Positions 11,348 to 24,131 are shown, counted from the first letter of the stretch. The stretch is 64,000 bases of DNA from Irpex lacteus (GCA_001986395.2 MQVO02000004.1:1612001-1676000), one strand, 5' to 3'. Notes: generated from the sequence alone by a model not told the origin. A program made the numbers and translations.

Positions 11348-11423
11348 TGTTGCTGGCTGAGAATAGACAAGATACTAAAGGTAGCAGAGCAGCGAGCACG
11401 ACGTCGACAGCGATCAAAGGAAC
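11348..11423. promoter_or_regulatory. 76-bp divergent promoter, RING/JmjC genes
   Basis: Only 76 bp separate the opposed start codons, so 5' UTRs and core promoters must overlap or the two genes share one bidirectional element. No consensus site recognised. Confidence 0.5.
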
Positions 11424-14400
11424 ATGGTCGTCGCGAATCACGGTGCACTCGAGAATTATGAGACCCTGTACACGATCACGTGCGAGGGCGCGAATCACCA
11501 TGCATTTCCGAGTATCAATGCGGCTCTGTCCTCGACTCCCACCGTCGCTGCTCTCCAGGTGATTCCACCTGCGCGACGAAGAGCACACGAACAAGTCGCT
11601 GAACATAAATTCGTACAATCGTAAGTTCTATGTTCGTTTCAAACAATGATTTATCTCACAAGCGCTGACCATTTCATGGCTCTTTATTCCTACGCCACAC
11701 AGATAGTGTACTAGTAGAGGATTGCAACCTCAACAACATCAATGGAAGCTAAACGCACACAGCTAATGAAACAGAATCGAGAGGCACTGCAGTCATCTTC
11801 CAACAGTGCTCGACTCACTTCGGGGCCATCGACATCCAAGACCCTCAAAGCCGCCATTAAACCTACGGTATCATCGCAGACCGCTGCCCCACCCGGCCAG
11901 AAGAGTTTCGAGCATATCTTGAGAAAGGGAAAGAACTTTAAACCAGTCCGACGCATCTCTGTTCGGTCCTTGCAGGCTGATACCATTCAGCAACATGACG
12001 AATCCGGGGAACCACTGATCATTGAGGGGTTCCATGAACTGGAAATATGGCCAGGCGATGTATTCAACGTGGAATGGTTGCTAGAAAACCACGGCAACGA
12101 ATGTAAGTGCTCGCCCGGTTACGTCCCTCACCCTACTGACTCTTGCCCAGCATGCTGTGTTCGCGACGTGCACAAGCGCAGTGACCAGAAAATGACCTTG
12201 TCAGAATTCATCGAGCACACACGGAAACCGGCATCGGAAGGTGAGTTCGTGCTAACGTGAGTGCCAAAACATTAATTATTTATACATTCACAGCTCGGCG
12301 ACCGTTGTATTATAAAGACGCCCACTGTCCACCAGAGTGGTCTGAGTGGGTCCAGACCAGAGAACTGATACCCTCTGCGTTGCGTCCTCACAACGACAAT
12401 GACCTCTTGAGATATCTCACCACTCAGGTACGGTTTTTGTAGGTCGCGTCGTTGAATTTCCCTGACCATCGGTTATCAGGAAACAGTCGAATCTCTCATG
12501 TGCTACCTGGGCGCAGGGGGCACGCTTACGCCATGCCACAAAGATCTATGTGGCTCGTCCGGGCACAACATTATGTGTTACACGGAGAACAATGGATCAT
12601 CGGTGTGGTTCATGACTGCCACTTCCGATGCGCCGACTGTCGGAGCGTTCTTCCAGGACCAACTCAAATCGGAGGTGGATTGGGAACGCTGCACCGTTAC
12701 GGCTGAGCAGTTCGCAAAGGTACCATGTACCGTCTATCTCGCGGAACAGAAACTTGGCGACCTTATTCTTGTCCCACCAAGAAGCTGCCATCAAGTCATT
12801 AATCGCGGTGGTCTGACTATCAAGACGTCATGGTCTCGCATGACTGTCAAGGGCCTCGCCATGGCATTACACCATGAACTCCCGATATACAGACGGTGAG
12901 TGACATATGACTTGATCGGGATGCTCTCGCTGATACAGATGGTAGTGTCTGTCGACCTGAACAGTATCGCGTCAAGTACATAGTGTACCGATCAATGCTA
13001 CGGCTACATCAGGAATTGAGTGGGCTAATAGATGGTGTCACACAGCCTGGCCAGATAGCCAATCTCCTCCATGATCAGGGCACCCTCCAGAAGGTACATG
13101 ATGTCGTCGAGCTATTGCGATTGTTCGACTCTATCCTTCTCGAAGAGTTCATCCCGGCCCAGACGTCAACAATGTTCTCCGACGAGCAACAGATTCTCGA
13201 AATCTTCCAACCTCGCAGTTCTTCGAAGAGGAAGCCGAAGCCGTCATCCCACGCGACTCGTGCCCACAAGACGAGTTGCAACTTCGCCTGTGATTTCTGT
13301 GGTAGCGATATATTCCAAAGCTTCTTCGAGTGCCAGGAGTGTACGACCGAGACTGATGAGGACGAAGATGGCACTCCCGGCGTTGGCGATGGCCTCATCC
13401 TCTGCTCCTCGTGCTACGTAGAAGGTCGCACGTGCGCATGTGGCTCGATGACCCCGGCGCAATGCAGACCATTCAATTTGCTCCTGGATACGCGGAACAA
13501 AACCGCCGGTCTTCTACGAAGATTTGGAGAAGATTACAAGGGGCATGTCGATTTGAATGTCAAGTCAGTAGTCGCATTAAATCTTCATTGTAGTGTTCCT
13601 GATATGTTTTGACAGGACCCTTCGAGAGGGCGGAAAGATGAGGACCTCAGAGGCGGCGTACCTACTATGGAAGGCTAGGACTACTACCCCTAACCAGGGC
13701 AAACAACAAAGATCAATTCTGACATGCAGGCACAAACATACTGTGAAACGCAACGACTGTCTCAACTGCACCTCCTGTCACGCTAATTACTGTTACGAGC
13801 ACCTGCTCACGTACGGTGTTCATTCCATCGAGGCTATCCTCTTGCGCAAGGAGGGGTGTGGCGTTCAAGGCCCATGGCACAAATGTCATACTCGCGTCCG
13901 CGAGGAACTCACCCGCAGTAGTACTGGTGTCAGAGATGCGGAGAGGATCGAAGATCCGCTGCAGAGGCAGGCAATGGTGGCGCTTCACTATCCCCGTTGT
14001 TCGTCCTTGAACCCAGAGCATACACAACCGGGGTGGTATGATGATCCTGTGTCCGAAGCTGAGGTCAGTACATATAATTTTAGCCAGACTCTTTGTGACA
14101 TACTTATCCGTCATCCAGGCTCCATCTCCGTCTACCAAGAGTACTCAAGCTGCCGACGTTCATGAGGCTGAATCTTCGGGCTCTATCGAGCAAAACAGTC
14201 CCAGTAAAGACAAGGGCAAGGCACCTCTAAGAAGACGAGGTTCTGAATCCTCTTTATCTAGTCTTTCAGACGTCCCGCCAGCGAAAAAGCCAGGTCCAGC
14301 GGTCTCATCGAGGAGAAAGGAGGTGTTTGACTGTGTTTTGGTGCCACCTCGACCGAAGAGACCATCTACAGATTATCAATCTGACTCTGACCGACCCATC

Positions 14401-16197
14401 AAACGTCAAAAGAGAGGACCCAAGCCCGTCAAGAAACCGAATGTTGTAAGTCTTTGTAATCTGATAATGATACAGGCATGCATTGATTTCGTTCAGACCG
14501 CAGATAGTGACGAAGACGATCGCCGTGTAGAGGAAGACTACGGTCGAAGCCTCGCTCAAGCACTCGAGAGTGCCAACGCCGACCCACCTCAGTTCTCACC
14601 GTTGATTATCACCGGCAAGGGCGCAAATCAACGGATTCGCCTTAAACCTCCTGTCCCTCCTACGCAAAAGGAACCAGCCGCAGGACCTGCGCCTGTGGCC
14701 TCCTCGTCCAAAGACATTGCTCCTACTGACCCTTCCAACGCACAAGCTTCTTCACAAGATACTGCGGTCTCCCAAGCCGCATCTTCTGCTTCCCGCAAAA
14801 CCCTGGATATACCCCGAACGAAGATTCGAGGAAAGCGCGGTCGGCCACCCGGCCGGCGTGCACCAGTTCCGGCGGACGAATCGCAAACTGCAACTGCTGC
14901 TCCAGAGACAACTCACGCTCCTCCAGACACACCTGCTGCAGCAGAGTCTTCCCGTCTCAATCCACAGCAGTCAGCCGCAGGTCCGACTCTTCCGTCTCCA
15001 TCATCACTTGGCTCTTCATCTGCAAGTAAACCTCGCTCACGCGCAACAGAAGGAGATGATTCTGCGCAGAAGGTCCTGCGTACGCTTCAGCAGTACGAGA
15101 AGAAGATTGAAGAGTTGACGAAGGAGGTACAATCTCAGACCAAGCGTGCTCATACCCTTGAAAGCCGTCTCGACGAAGAGACTCAGCAGCGTGCTGCCTT
15201 GGAGCGGTCTTTGAGAGAGAAGGAGAAGGAGAGCGAGCGGTTTAATCAGCGATTCACGGCTCTATCCTCGAAGCTCGCTGAGGAGACGAAAAATCGCGAG
15301 CAGATCACACAACAAATCCGCGAAGACGTCGCTAAACGTGACCAGGCACTGAAAACTCAGATAGAGAGTATCACACGGCAGACTGAGGAGAGCGGTGCGA
15401 AGTTAAGGTCGGAGTTGGTTCAACGTAATCAGCCCCAGCCAGGGCCGTCTGCCCCGACTATCGATCCGAACGTGGCTCAGCAAACATTGCTGAATCTAGT
15501 GGCGGCGGCCACACAGAATTCGATGATGGTAAGTCGGACTATCGATAAGCTGTGTCTCGATTCTTATATTGACCTCTCATAGCTTGGAAACAATGCTGTA
15601 ATGGCACCCTATCAGTTTTCCCAACCTGCCCCAGGCCAGCAGCTATTGACGCACGCTCAAATTCCGGCTGCCCCAATGCACGGCCAGCAACCAAGGATGG
15701 GGATGGCCACCTCTGGTGTCTACGCTCATGAGGTACAACCGGCTCAGGTGTACAACCCACATACGCATCTACAGGAGGACCCATCTCCGCCTCGTGGTCG
15801 ATCACCTTACGCGAACGGTGTGTCCTTAGGGAAACGCAGAGCATCGCGAGCCCCCTCCAGGCCTCGAGGTGACTATGACGGTCACGACCAGGATATCGCG
15901 AGCCCGCCCTCCCAGGATGAAACCGCGGTAGAAGAAGTCGACCACCACCACCATTACCGCCATCGCACCGCTCCGCCAACAAGAACTCCCTCACATCGTC
16001 GGATTGATCGCTCTGAGCCTGCATTTGCCCAAGCGAGACCGCTGGAAGGGCAGGCAAGCAGACCTGTGGCAGTCAACCACCATCGTTACGATCGCGGCAA
16101 TCGCAGTGGCTATGTTCACCATGGCCCTCCGCCACCGACTCCCCAGCATCCACGACGTGATTCTTATCCGACGCAGCAACGTCACACCCGCCAATAA
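11424..16197 (+). CDS. Large JmjC-domain protein (putative histone demethylase-like)
   Basis: JmjC domains are Fe(II)/2-oxoglutarate dioxygenases, often histone lysine demethylases. The start at 11424 gives MVVANHGALENYETLYTI; an intron joins to TSMEAKRTQLMKQNREAL. The JmjC fold starts near EPLIIEGFHELEIWPGDVFN. The metal-binding HxD is visible in CHKDLCGSSGHN (H-K-D), and the distal His in SCHQVINRGG. A cysteine-rich zinc module follows (CNFACDFCGSDIFQSFFECQ, LILCSSCYVEGRTCACG), then more Cys/His pairs (CRHKHTVKRNDCLNCTSCHA). A Ser/Pro/Lys-rich nuclear-type linker, a long coiled coil (YEKKIEELTKEVQSQTKRAH onward) and a His/Arg/Pro-rich tail complete it. About nine introns. The substrate is unknown. 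Confidence 0.83.
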
Positions 16198-16926
16198 CTG
16201 TCTCCTTACCTCTCGCACCCAAAGGAAAGTGAAGCCCGTCCTGTTACCAAACTTTCCGTGGCCGCAGTGTTTTGCCCAGTCTCCTTTCTATGCTCAAATT
16301 TACTTCTACATGGCGCATCCCGATCGGCTCTAATGTCTGGAATTGACTTGTATCTTGTATCATATACCTCAAAGGAGCAAGCTAGTAGTTTTCTTGGCTA
16401 TTGTGTTCTAAACGCTGATTTCAATGAGGACGTGTCATAAGTAGTCTCTGTGAATGCATAGTGCTAGGACTTGACATGCATGCATGGTATTATCATTATG
16501 ATAGATGTAATCAACGTTTGGAAGATGAGGCAAAATTTCAATACGGTAGGTGGTAGGTGAGTAGTCGAATGAAGGATTGTCAAAAGGATCCAGGACAGCC
16601 GAGAGAGCAACTAGCGATGACGGGGAGGAGAGCCTGTAGAGGAGAGACAGAGAAATACGAGACGAAAAAGATGCATGCACTGAGGTATCCGAGTGTGTGA
16701 TAGAAGCAAGCGAACGTATGACCCGAATCCCAAAAAAGAAGAGAGAAAGCCAAATACTCAAAAGGCAGAGAAGAGTGAGAACCATATGAAACAAAGGAGC
16801 GGATGATGTTCATGCGAGGAAGAACCATGGCCATCGTCGTAGCATAAGCGTGATCCCAAAAGCAACAGCAAAGGTATATGGCGAAGAACGAAAAGAGTGG
16901 AGAACGAGAACGCGTCCGAGATCAAC
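16198..16926. other. Convergent intergenic
   Basis: This lies between the JmjC stop and the casein kinase stop. Purine-rich stretches occur, but I see no supported gene, repeat or RNA. Confidence 0.4.
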
Positions 16927-19107
16927 TCAACCGCATCTACATGTGAGGATCTGCCAGAACGTGTTCTTTGGTCGCTCTTCGCCTCCTTGTCCGTGGTAGC
17001 CGTCACCATGGGAGGCTCCATGCTCCCCACCCGCGGCACGCACGTTCGAAACCGCAGGTGGCGCAGCACCAACACTCGATACCATGGGCGACGCCCGGCC
17101 GTACGGTTGTTGGCTCGCAGAGTACTCGTCAGCACCGTCGCGTCCATAGGAGTCGTATCCGGCGTTCGCATAAGGGTGAGACGGCTGTTGCTGGCTTAGC
17201 CTTCGGATGGGAGTACCGACAGGCACGTTAACATGAGCTTGTGCAGACAAAGGCGTTACTTGCCCTGGAGTTTCTGCTCCTGGAGGCACAAGATTGCCCG
17301 GCCGGACTTGTTGTCTTGATCCCGAGCGAACGACGGCAGGTGATGGAGGTACTACACCAGGCCCACCAGCTTGTGAGGCTCGCCGCCTGTCATCGCGAGC
17401 ACCGTCCCTGCGTCGAGCGTCGGGCGCAGGTTGGTTCTGCACCTGTGCCAGAATCTGGTTCTGAGCTAGAACAGATTCCCATCCTTTGCCACCTGGATAA
17501 AAATATGAGCTAAGGTGACTGTAGATTCATACATATGTGCCGCTTACCATTCAGCAAGTTCCAATCGTACACTTGATCGTCAACGTCGCCATTGTTCTTC
17601 ATAACCTTCGCGAAAAGTTCCCGGAGGAAGTCGTAATCTGGAGCCTCCTCGAACCCAAGCTTCCTGACATAATTCAGATAGATACCGAACTCCTCTGATA
17701 CAGACCCCATGACAAGACAGGTGGTATGCGAGTGAGATTTTGCCGCGCAGGATGACGTTGAAGAATCACTTACCAGGGAAGCCCTCGCACAACTCCTTGA
17801 TGGGCGTCGTTTGTTTCTTCTCACCAATCTTCTCATACTTCTGCTTGTTCGTGGCGGCTTTGAGTCCCTGCCATGGCAGACTGCCTCTCAGGAAGTACAT
17901 GAATACGTGTCCAAGAGATTCGAGGTCGTCTCGCCGTGATTGTTCTGCATAGCGGCGTAACGAGGTTCAGAGACAGTGGTGAGACACGGTACTCCATGAT
18001 ATTTCTACATGGAAGGAAGCACATACCTCGCCCCAGGTGCGTGTTGATGCTCATGTAACGTGCCGTACCACTTAATGATTTGCGCTCTCGATATGGTATA
18101 TGTTGCTTGGTCTTTGGGTCCCGGTACTGCTTCGCCATGCCAAAGTCTACGACGTGAATGACTGCGCAATATCCAAGTAGACATTTTAGCATGCTTGTGA
18201 ACGCAACCGGGAGCAGCAGACATAGAAACGTACTGTTCGCATTCTTCGTGCCCGGTCTTCCAATCAGAAAGTTGTCCGGCTTAATGTCGCGGTAGATGAG
18301 GTTCTTGTCGTGTATTGTCTGTACGCGTGAAATCTGCAAGAGTCATTCCCATCGATGCCCCACCATTTCGTTTGTCAGTGAACCGTGAGGTGATGAGATG
18401 TAAACAGGCAACAGTTGAACAGAGGGGTATATGGAAAGGGGGTGGTGAAGGAATGGAAACCAAAGGAGACATACCATCTGCCGAGCCGCCATGCACACTG
18501 TCTTGATCGAGAACTTGCGACCGCACATGTCGAACAAATCCTCCAGACTGGGACCCAGCAAGTCAATGACGAGGATGTTGTGTAGCCCTTCCTGCCCGAA
18601 GTGGTATATCTGCGGTATACCGGCTGTTATTACGAACAGAGTATGATGATTCAAAACATATGAGAGACCGTAACAAGGTACACAAAAGCAGGAGATACTG
18701 ACTGCAGCCGGCAAGAATACGATACGACCGACACTCATCCCTCAGTTGCGGTGCCTCTGCTTTCCTAGGTTCCTGAGAGTGCAATACTACGTCAGCTCAT
18801 CCAAGCAGACGAAATATGAGAGAGAAAGATGATAGACCACCCGGCGCGTCAACCGGAGCCTCCAGGAGCATATGTCATGACAGGAGAGAGTAATGCTTAC
18901 AAACTTGATAGCGACCGTCTGCGAGTTCAAGAGGTTCGTGCCTAAGTGATCGTCACATTAGCCTCCTCACCCCACATCAGCTCAAGGCCTAACAAGTCAA
19001 GACACACCCTCAAAGATGACACCAAACGAGCCCTCTCCGATTTTCTTGCCTACGCGGTAATGAACGCCGACGATATTGGGGGCGGGCGACGGATGTGCAT
19101 GCGACAT
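16927..19107 (-). CDS. Casein kinase 1, YCK type
   Basis: Yeast Yck1/2-type CK1 kinases are membrane-anchored Ser/Thr kinases acting in nutrient sensing, endocytosis and morphogenesis. The start at 19107 gives [20 protein letters not shown], then [15 protein letters not shown] (Gly loop) and VAIKF (catalytic Lys). Later exons show [14 protein letters not shown] (catalytic loop), [12 protein letters not shown] (DFG) and the CK1 signature [18 protein letters not shown]. The kinase domain ends near [10 protein letters not shown]. The tail is Gln/Pro/Ser-rich and stops in [11 protein letters not shown]; cysteines at the extreme C-terminus suit Yck-type palmitoylation, though the pair is split by Arg. 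About nine exons. Confidence 0.92.
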
Positions 19108-19886
19108 GGCGACCTATCGCTCGTCGTTCTGGCTGTTTAGGTGGTCGTGAAAAGGAATGAAGAGGGCGTCGGGGACGAGGACTTGGAGGTTGTCGGCCAA
19201 CTGGCCAGAGAGCTGCAGAGGCCAAGGACAAGTTCACGAGCAGAGGCCCTCCACATTATCCCAAGCCTCGGTGATCCCCGACTCTCATCGCCTTGACGCC
19301 CGGCTATACACCGTCGCTAAATGTGGCCACATGGTATGTTTTATTCCACTTTGCATGGGTAGTTGGACTCAGAAATAAGTAAAAATGCTATTGTTCGACA
19401 ATGGAGGTTACTAAATAGTACAGGGTGAGATGCAGGCGGTTTCAACAAAGCACGAAAAACAGATGTTATGAGGGGATATCCAGAGACACTAGCGATTACG
19501 CAGAGGTTAGGCCAAAAAGGTGGGTAAGAAAGGTATGATACGGAACAAGAGGGTAGAGGTGGTGACAAGGATAGTAAGAAGAGCGTAATGAGCTGGTGTA
19601 GTAGAGTAACCGGACGAGAGAAATCAGATCCTGAGATCATACCTATCGGATTATACGAAGACATGAACACGGAAATGCGGGCACAAACCCAGATGCAAGA
19701 GGACAATCGGACACAGGTATAGGTGGCAGATGGGGCAACCGCCACAAGGAAACGCACGAACCACCCAGCAGAGATGCCCCGGGTCTTTTTGGAAGCTTGG
19801 AGAACCACCAGAAGAGAGAAGGGGAAAGACCTAAAGGAACGCTCCTGCGCCGCCTTAGTGGCCGGAAAACTAGTGAATAAAGGTGT
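19108..19886. other. Intergenic, CK1 promoter and GID4 3' region
   Basis: Both flanking genes are on the minus strand. Frames in this stretch overlap the GID4 last exon or lack coding character. No repeats seen. Confidence 0.4.
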
Positions 19887-21586
19887 CTAACGGAATTCAA
19901 ACGAGGTACTGGTCGGTTCAGCAACGTGGGAGAGCGATAACTGCTGATATCTAGAAAGTTGGAAAACGATGTGACATCATGATCAGCATACGATCTACAA
20001 CACAGAGATATCACAAACACTCACGGCTCTGAGTTCTGGTGGAAGTAAAAACCACTCATAGTCGCTGCCACGGGTGCTGCTTGACGAGCAGAGGAAATAG
20101 AGCGATTCCTGCGAGGACCTCGGCTGAGGGACTCACGACGAAGACGGGGCGAAGACTCCGGCTTCGTCGCTTGGGTCTGCATCGGGGAGTCGCCTTCAGG
20201 CACATCCTCAGGAACAGAGAAGGAGTGTCCGGCTTGAGTCGCAGGAGGGTTGAAGTCCACACAGACGTAGTAAAAGCCTAGTGACAGAGATCATCAGTCA
20301 AATGAGCCATACAACTTGACGTGAAAACACGAGATGAAGATGAATGAACATCGAGCGCTATGGAGACCCGACCCGAAATGATATTTGGGTGGTTGTAGTG
20401 CATATATACTCTGTGTAGTACAAGAACCCACACTCACCTGCGAAGCTTGCACCACTGATATCCTGCACCCTGTGGTCGGGAACCAAAAACTTCTCCTTCC
20501 ACCTCATGAAGACTGCTCCTCGATCGGCATCCTTCATGGTCAAATGCGGTTTCTTCAATTCATGGCGTACGTGCCGGAACGCCGGGAAACGAGCCCAGTG
20601 AACCATGTCTTCCTGTTCGGTCGCACCCCAATTCCTGGTCAGGAAGCCATATCGACTGCCAATGATCTCCGCATCGAAATAAGTGGTCAACTCGGGCCAA
20701 TCATCTGTCAACCCTCGGATACGCAGATAGCCGCAGAGGTGAGAGGAAGCGAAGTCTACGTCCTGTAGTTCAAGAAATACATCAGGAAAAGGCGAACGAG
20801 AAATGAATACAGATGTGAAGGAGGAAATACACTTACCACGATGGTCACGTTCACGTCGTAGCTGTTCCTACCGCTCTTCTGGGTACCCTGGAATGTGGCA
20901 CCCGGGTAAAGACACTGATGCCCTTGTGACCGGACACGCAGTCGGGTAATGTCGACCAGTGGATCGGGATAAGATGAGGTCACTTGTGGCTGCTGGCTCC
21001 TGCTGCTGGAGGCGCGAGATATCGGGGTAATAGTATGTTGAACTGCATGCGAAGTGGGGAGCGCCTGGTGATGGTGATGAGGGGCGTCAACAGCGACGCG
21101 GAGCGACTTGCGGGAGCTCGTCGAGGCCACAGACGGACGAGTAATGGAGGCCTGCGAAGGAGTCTGAGGCTGTTGTTGTCGGGTCGAAGGGCCTTCCATG
21201 GTAATATCTTCGTCGAGGCTGAACTGGGCGTGGTCCGAGTTCTGGGCCATGGCACTGGTAGAAGACGGCTGCTGTACGGCTGCCTCATTGCTACCGTCTG
21301 GTAGGGCTGCAGCACGACGACGCAACTCTCTCTCTACCTGGGCGAACAAGTACTCGCCCCTTGCAACGGAGACAGGAGGGGTTTCGATGCGATGAGCCAT
21401 GAATGTGTTGCGGCACGGACCGCAGACAATACTGGCGTCGTTGGCATCGGAGTCGTCGTAAAGGAGAAAAGGCGTGTTTGGGGAGTCGACGGAGAGTGGA
21501 CGGTGACACGAGGAGCATAGCTTGATCTGTTGCTGGGCTTGCTCGTCGTGCTGCTGGACGGAGACAGCGGGGTGTTCTGACGGCAT
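19887..21586 (-). CDS. GID4: GID4/Vid24, substrate receptor of the GID/CTLH ubiquitin ligase
   Basis: GID4 binds N-terminal Pro degrons and recruits gluconeogenic enzymes to the GID E3 ligase. The start at 21586 (MPSEHPAVSVQQHDEQ) leads into an N-terminal extension with CxxC pairs (KLCSSCHRPL, VCGPCRNTF) and Gln/Ser/His-rich linkers. The beta-barrel begins at CLYPGATFQGTQKSGRNSYD. It continues through HLCGYLRIRGLTDDWPELTT, FDAEIIGSRYGFLTRNW, FMRWKEKFLVPDH and GASFAG to FYYVCVDF. A proline/Ser insert separates FYYVC from MSGFYFHQNSEP. An apparent stop at 20021 is removed by splicing (donor after GAGCC, acceptor near 19963). The last exon then gives YQQLSLSHVAEPTSTSFEFR, the canonical GID4 end. 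The Cys-bearing N-terminus is an addition to yeast GID4. Confidence 0.92.
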
Positions 21587-21758
21587 ATTCGGTCAAGTAA
21601 TATTGGCGAGCGTCGCACTCTGTAGCTCGCGCGAGGAGATTGTCGTGCGTGGGTGAGGCCGGTGGTGGATGTGGGAGGAGGAGGAGAAAAGTCGCTGGAG
21701 CGTGTGAAGGAGGAAGGCAGCAGACTAAACTGCAGGCACTCTCGACACGTGCGGCTAA

Positions 21759-23087
21759 GTAGCGAGACCCTTAAGGGCTGGGGACTGTTCCGTTGCCCAC
21801 TCTGGCCTCCAACAGATCCTCAGTAATTCTGCTTCATCTCTGAATATCCGAGAATATCCTCTCACAGGCCTCCTAGCAAGCATCGCATTTGCCCCCGTCT
21901 TCGTCAGCGACCGGGCCCGCACACCAACCTTGACAGAAACCTCTTCCGTCTCCGTAACATACTGGCGTCTCGCGCGCTCGGCTGTCACTTCTCTCGAGGC
22001 CAGCATTGTCAACACCGGCCTCGGACGCCAGCTGTATGTCGACATGTCAATCTCACTCGAAGACGCTGTTGATAGCAGCCTGATACCGCCGCACATCTAT
22101 CTCAGACACCCCTCATCATCACACGATTGGCGCGAGCCCCGACGCAGCAAGAGCGCCGGGGGCGCTGAGCGGTATCTGGGGGATAGCCATCCAGACAATA
22201 CAGAATCAAGCATCTCTATTTGTTATCTCTATAGCTCCCGTAACGGAAGGGGGCTCTCCTTCTTGGTCAATCCAGCATTCATAGCACCCTATAGGCCAAG
22301 AACCTTGGAGGCAGAGCCTCGTCGTGCCCTTGATGGTGATTCAAGCTTCAAGCACCAATCTAATCAACCCCTGTTCCTGCCTATATATACTGACTTCCAA
22401 TCTGGTCATAACATCCAGGCGTTCGTGGATTGCCAAACATAGAATCTGTTAAAGATCTACTATCCCACAACCAGGTCATCAACGCCTTCAGCAGTGCGAC
22501 TAGTCTCATGCGGACCCCGGGAGATGTGGGTCCATCGTTACGTCGAACGCCCCGACTCGCCAAGGACATCCCTGCCGCCCCCGAGGAGGGCGCAAACCAC
22601 ACGATGCTACCAGACAACCGAGGATTAACCGCCTACAAAGCCCGTTGTCTCAACGCCGAAATGGTTTTATGACAAGAACCCTTTCCGCTCCGACCAGCTG
22701 AGCCACTGACATCGCCACTGTTTCTATTCTGACTCCAAAACTACGTCCAGTGGACATTCACCCGTCGGGCGCAGCTGCGTCATGCAATCCCAGACAAGCA
22801 TGTTTCTTCACACCGTGCAGTCCCGACGACACGGAGCCTGCTTCACGTGGACTATTGGCACAGTACACTGCCTTGTCCATTGTGCTTGACAAGCCCCGCA
22901 AAAGACACCTTCGGTGCGTGTGCTGTTGCACTAATGTCACACCCCGACCTTGCTGTGCTCGTCGCTGCTCCTACACACAATGCCGCTGGGACTCGCGGAC
23001 TTCTCGGCGAGCACGAAGTTCAGTGACATACCTGATCTCTATGCGCTGCCTCCCACCACCACCTCAATCTCGCGGTCACCGCTGTAA
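21759..23087 (+). pseudogene. Coding-like patches with frame breaks, probable gene relic
   Basis: This is part of the 21.6-25.7 kb gene-poor island. Three plus-strand patches have the C-rich third positions typical of genes here. Patch 1 (about 21834-22110) includes NTGLGRQLYVDMSISLEDAV. Patch 2 (22410-22672) follows a good acceptor and includes NIESVKDLLSHNQVINAF; the frame stops at 22672, while the +1 frame continues as KWFYDKNPFRSDQLSH. Patch 3 (about 22752-23087) includes LRHAIPDKHVSSHRAV, then changes frame to FSDIPDLYALPPTTTS and stops. I recognise no family. Frame changes without introns suggest decay, but a misread multi-exon gene cannot be excluded. Confidence 0.35.
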
Positions 23088-23659
23088 CTCGGCGTTCGGT
23101 CACTATGTTTCGTGCGTGAGCTCAGTGCAATGTTTTACTCTTATGTTTTGTCATCCGTACAATGATGTTCAGTGTTTCGTAGATAAAGGCCACGTCAATG
23201 GAATTGTATGGGCATCCGCTCCGCTTTTCTGCCCGACAGAAGTTCACAGAAGCACAGAACCTAGCGAAGCACAGACACTCTCATGCTGCGGATCGCATGA
23301 TCCTACCTTCTGACTAGCCGGCTTCCGTGCTGCAATACACCGCGACTTCAGAAGCATTGCTGGTACTCGGGGATACTGCACCCTGCAGTGCACAACTCGG
23401 GACTCTTCCGCGCTCTCGTTAATGTCGGTTTTCCGTCCCGGATCAGAGCCGCAGTCCGAAAAGTGAGGAATGATCGTATGAAACTCAGCCAGATCCACTC
23501 TGACATACACCCGCTATCATCCAGGCAGTCTCCTTCGAAGCCAACAATTCCAAGACCGGCGGGTCAAGGGGACGAATTGGCTCGGGAGAGGCTGGCAGGA
23601 TGACATGACAGATTGATCTCGAAGTGCCGTATATGTGGTACTGCACTCGTCTTCTGGCA

Positions 23660-24131
23660 TCAAAAGATATGTATGTCCAACACGTCTAATGCACGCGACT
23701 GTGACGGTTCTCGAATACACTTTGATAGTTCTCCTGAAGCATAGATGCCTGGCGCACATACTCGGGCTCCCGGACTGCATCGCAAAGTATATATAGTGTC
23801 TATCCCGCGATCATCCATCGTTAAACACGAGCATCCAGCAAAGCAGACCAGACTCTTCTCGTCTCGTCTCGCCTTCGTGGTTACGTCGTCTTCGTTGACC
23901 ACAGAAGCAGGAAAAACAGAAGATAGGATATTCAGCATACGCGGTCCTACCTCACCATATGTCATGAGCTCCAGGATATCAAAACACGTCAAAGTCGTCC
24001 CACTCATCCTGATACCCAAATGCTGCTCATCAGAGAACCCGAATACGCTTACACGTTTCTTCTGTAAGGATATCAATCTGGAAGCGCACGACGTCTAGCT
24101 GCGGGATGCCGATTGAGGACTTCCTCTGCAT
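23660..24131 (-). pseudogene. Possible small two-exon gene or gene start relic
   Basis: From ATG 24131 the frame reads MQRKSSIGIPQLDVVRFQID with strongly coding-like codons. A 46-nt GT-AG intron (24009-24054) joins in frame to MSGTTLTCFDILELMTYGE. The downstream frame stays open to 23660 but loses coding character. CFDILELMTY recalls the first helix of Agaricomycete F-box proteins, a weak resemblance. There is no transcript evidence. Confidence 0.25.

Noticed and set aside
20021..20023. Stop codon of GID4 at 20021
   Set aside because: Splicing just before this TGA restores the conserved YQQLSLSH C-terminus, so the true stop is at 19887.
22694..22705. tRNA A-box match (TGGCTCAGCTGG on the minus strand)
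   Set aside because: The D stem pairs, but no anticodon stem, B-box or acceptor stem follows; it also lies inside a coding-like patch.
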